Shown in pieces: positions 62,809 to 64,000 of a stretch of 64,000 nucleotides of DNA. The notes under the pieces were generated by a model. It worked only from the letters and a program-made list of their open reading frames with translations, did no database searches and was not told the origin of the DNA. This DNA is from Pseudomonas cichorii. Its GTDB lineage: Bacteria > Pseudomonadota > Gammaproteobacteria > Pseudomonadales > Pseudomonadaceae. Position 1 is the first letter of the stretch. Each line of letters opens with the position of its first letter. A program made the position numbers and the translations under genes. The DNA lies in assembly GCF_003700275.1 (NCBI RefSeq), contig NZ_RBRE01000016.1, positions 108,208 to 172,207 on the forward strand, in the 5' to 3' direction.

Positions 62809-62888
62809 AGTGGGAGAGAGCTTGCTTGCGACAGCGGTATTCCAATCGAAAAATACTCCGATGTAGGAGCGGATTCATCCGCGAAAAC
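62809..62888. repeat. Two different REP half-elements in tandem
   Basis: AGTGGGAGAGAGCTTGCTTG (GTGGGAGG..CTTGC family) at 62809, then TGTAGGAGCGGATTCATCCG (GGATTCATCC family) at 62862. The following 62889-63040 shows no gene. Confidence 0.75.
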
Positions 62889-63049
62889 ATCAGTACAAAC
62901 AACGGAAATTCATCGCCAAAAACATAAGCAACCGTTACTTCAATTGACGAAAATACGCTCCGCGCAGGACCTTTTCCGCAGCCTTTGCCCTTTCTTCTGT
63001 GTGAATTTTCTTAGAAAATCTCAAGCCCTTGCGCCTGCCAAATCTGAGC

Positions 63050-63264
63050 ACTAGGCTGCATCGGTCGCTGAACCTCAGCGATCGGGTTTAGCAGCCTGTT
63101 TCAGAGTACACATAGCGCAAGCTCCCTCTATGGCGGCTTTGCGTGGGGCACCTTCGGGTGCGCCGGGTTTTGTGTTCTCTACCGGTCTGCTAACCCGCGT
63201 CAAAGCTGCCACCTTTATTTCGTTTAGCAGCGATCTTGGTGGCCTCATTTTAGAGAGCATACCC
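63050..63264 (+). promoter_or_regulatory. Structured leader of the DUF3077 gene
   Basis: Contains hairpins TCGCTGA-ACC-TCAGCGA (63065-63081) and GCACC-TTCG-GGTGC (63148-63161). CTGCTAA at 63187 can pair either with TTAGCAG at 63088-63094 or with TTAGCAG at 63224-63230, and GCCACC (63208) pairs with GGTGGC (63238). Mutually exclusive pairings of this sort occur in regulatory leaders. Part of it (63130-63264) is also open in frame with the gene. Confidence 0.5.
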
Positions 63265-63477
63265 ATGATCAATTCAACACCATCACCACCTCTTCAATCA
63301 TTTGAAGAATCTCTACTGCACGTCAGCGCACTACTACGTTGCGCCGCCGCCACTGCCTACGAAACCGGCGACACTCTCAACGGTCCCAAACGTGATCTGG
63401 CTTTTTCGGTCGTACACTTGATCGGCATGGCCAAGGCTGAGCTGGATCGTTCGCTGGAGCTTGTCGAGGTGCGTTGA
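63265..63477 (+). CDS. DUF3077 family small protein
   Basis: 70 residues from ATG at 63265: MINSTPSPPLQSFEESLLHV, then SALLRCAAATAYETGD and LAFSVVHLIGMAKAELDRSL. These match the DUF3077 family of pseudomonad small proteins, which occur in many copies, often next to mobile elements or structured leaders. The ribosome site is weak. An upstream in-frame ATG at 63130 lies within the structured leader and is not favoured. Function unknown. Confidence 0.8.
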   Translation: MINSTPSPPLQSFEESLLHVSALLRCAAATAYETGDTLNGPKRDLAFSVVHLIGMAKAELDRSLELVEVR

Positions 63478-63608
63478 GGGGACGGTAAAGCTGCATTGCT
63501 GTGAATGAACGAGGTTGTTTTCGCTCATTCATTCTTGATGTGCCTGAGCCGGTTCAGGTTCCGCCAAAAAGGATGTTCCAGATGTCAGGTAAACCGCCGC
63601 CCGAATGA

Positions 63609-63842
63609 CTGATCCACCCGACTTCCAGCTCCTGGATGAACATGGTCGAACGCTTCTTTCGAGATATCACGACCTACCTTCGTAAAAGCAGTTTCAGTTC
63701 GGTTCGTGAGCTTGAAGCATCGATCACTGCTTTTTTGACACTTAGAAATGCGATGCCAACACGCTATGTATGGAATGCAGACGGTGAACAGATCCTAGTA
63801 AAGATCAAGCGCGCACGTGACGCCATGGCATCGCTTGCATGA
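63609..63842 (+). pseudogene. IS630-family transposase, C-terminal remnant
   Basis: The frame reads HPTSSSWMNMVERFFRDIT, then SSVRELEASI and NAMPTRYVWNADGEQILVKI: the final part of an IS630 DDE transposase, including the last acidic active-site segment (NMVERFF). A TGA stop lies just before at 63606, so the N-terminal two thirds and the first two catalytic acids are missing. 63843-64000 shows no further gene; the window ends there. Confidence 0.8.
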
Positions 63843-64000
63843 GGAACGTTATTTCTGAGGCGCCACACTAGGCCGTTTAATCTCTGCTATCGGTCACAGG
63901 CAGAGCTCACTCACTCTGTTGATAGCTTTGTACATCATCGGTGCTCTCGTGTGATGCTTGCAACTCGACAGAAGATGCCACTGTAGTGGTCAACTTTTTC

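Noticed and set aside
1..64000. CRISPR array, prophage block, tRNA or rRNA genes
   Set aside because: No regularly spaced direct repeats, integrase or phage structural genes, or tRNA cloverleaf with CCA end was seen; the 126-bp array is protein-coding.

Overview
The window is a GC-rich stretch of a Pseudomonas chromosome. Diagnostic content includes minCDE beside a lauroyltransferase gene, the N-acetylglutaminylglutamine amide (NAGGN) osmoprotectant operon, rsmA/csrA, mlaA, a Crc-antagonising CrcZ-type small RNA with a sigma-54 promoter, and several pseudomonad REP repeat families. The REP types, the halovibrin-like protein and the Crc RNA not being next to cbrB suggest the P. syringae group or a close relative, but that is an inference. 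Most of the window is ordinary core genome. The accessory-looking parts are 1-9.3 kb, the lyase gene near 44-46.8 kb and the right end after 62.8 kb. 

Layout: 1-9254 holds three minus-strand genes: two giant proteins built from the same roughly 110-residue beta-rich repeat (one also has a 42-residue RCC1-like array and a C-type-lectin-like tail), flanking a secreted halovibrin-like protein. 9.5-10.8 kb has a TetR regulator with a palindromic operator and a DUF1348 protein. 10.9-17.4 kb is an uptake and breakdown operon for an unknown phosphorus compound (binding protein, cytoplasmic alkaline-phosphatase-superfamily hydrolase, two permeases, ATPase, HAD phosphatase), divergent from a PhnF-like GntR/UTRA regulator, with two PhnF-type operator sequences between them. 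A single free-standing copy of the giant proteins' repeat is encoded at 17.5 kb. 18-25.8 kb is core: a small membrane protein, M18 aminopeptidase, pseudouridine synthase, minEDC, lauroyltransferase, patatin and pirin. 

26-31.8 kb carries an autotransporter, a lipoprotein hydrolase, mlaA and an upstream hydrolase. 32.0-32.4 kb encodes the Crc-antagonist RNA. 32.9-36.2 kb has an orphan glycine-betaine-type binding protein, the DUF485/acetate permease pair and a DUF3309 miniprotein. 36.4-38.8 kb has DUF2784, SDR, YnfA, RsmA and YheU proteins. 38.9-43.7 kb is the NAGGN operon (asnO, ngg, M42 peptidase), divergent from an unusual signal-less PL8-type lyase. 

46.8-51 kb is an AttH-like lipoprotein with an FtsX-type exporter; then come mnmC, and an NCS1 transporter divergent from a hydantoin/allantoin-type racemase with a shared operator-like motif. 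55.9-58.5 kb has a broken YiiG/DUF3829-like gene and a J-domain membrane protein. 58.8-62.8 kb has a PLDc_N miniprotein, a zinc dehydrogenase, a YciE ferritin-like protein and polyphosphate:AMP phosphotransferase. The right end has REPs, a DUF3077 gene with a structured leader that could switch between alternative hairpins, and an IS630 transposase remnant.
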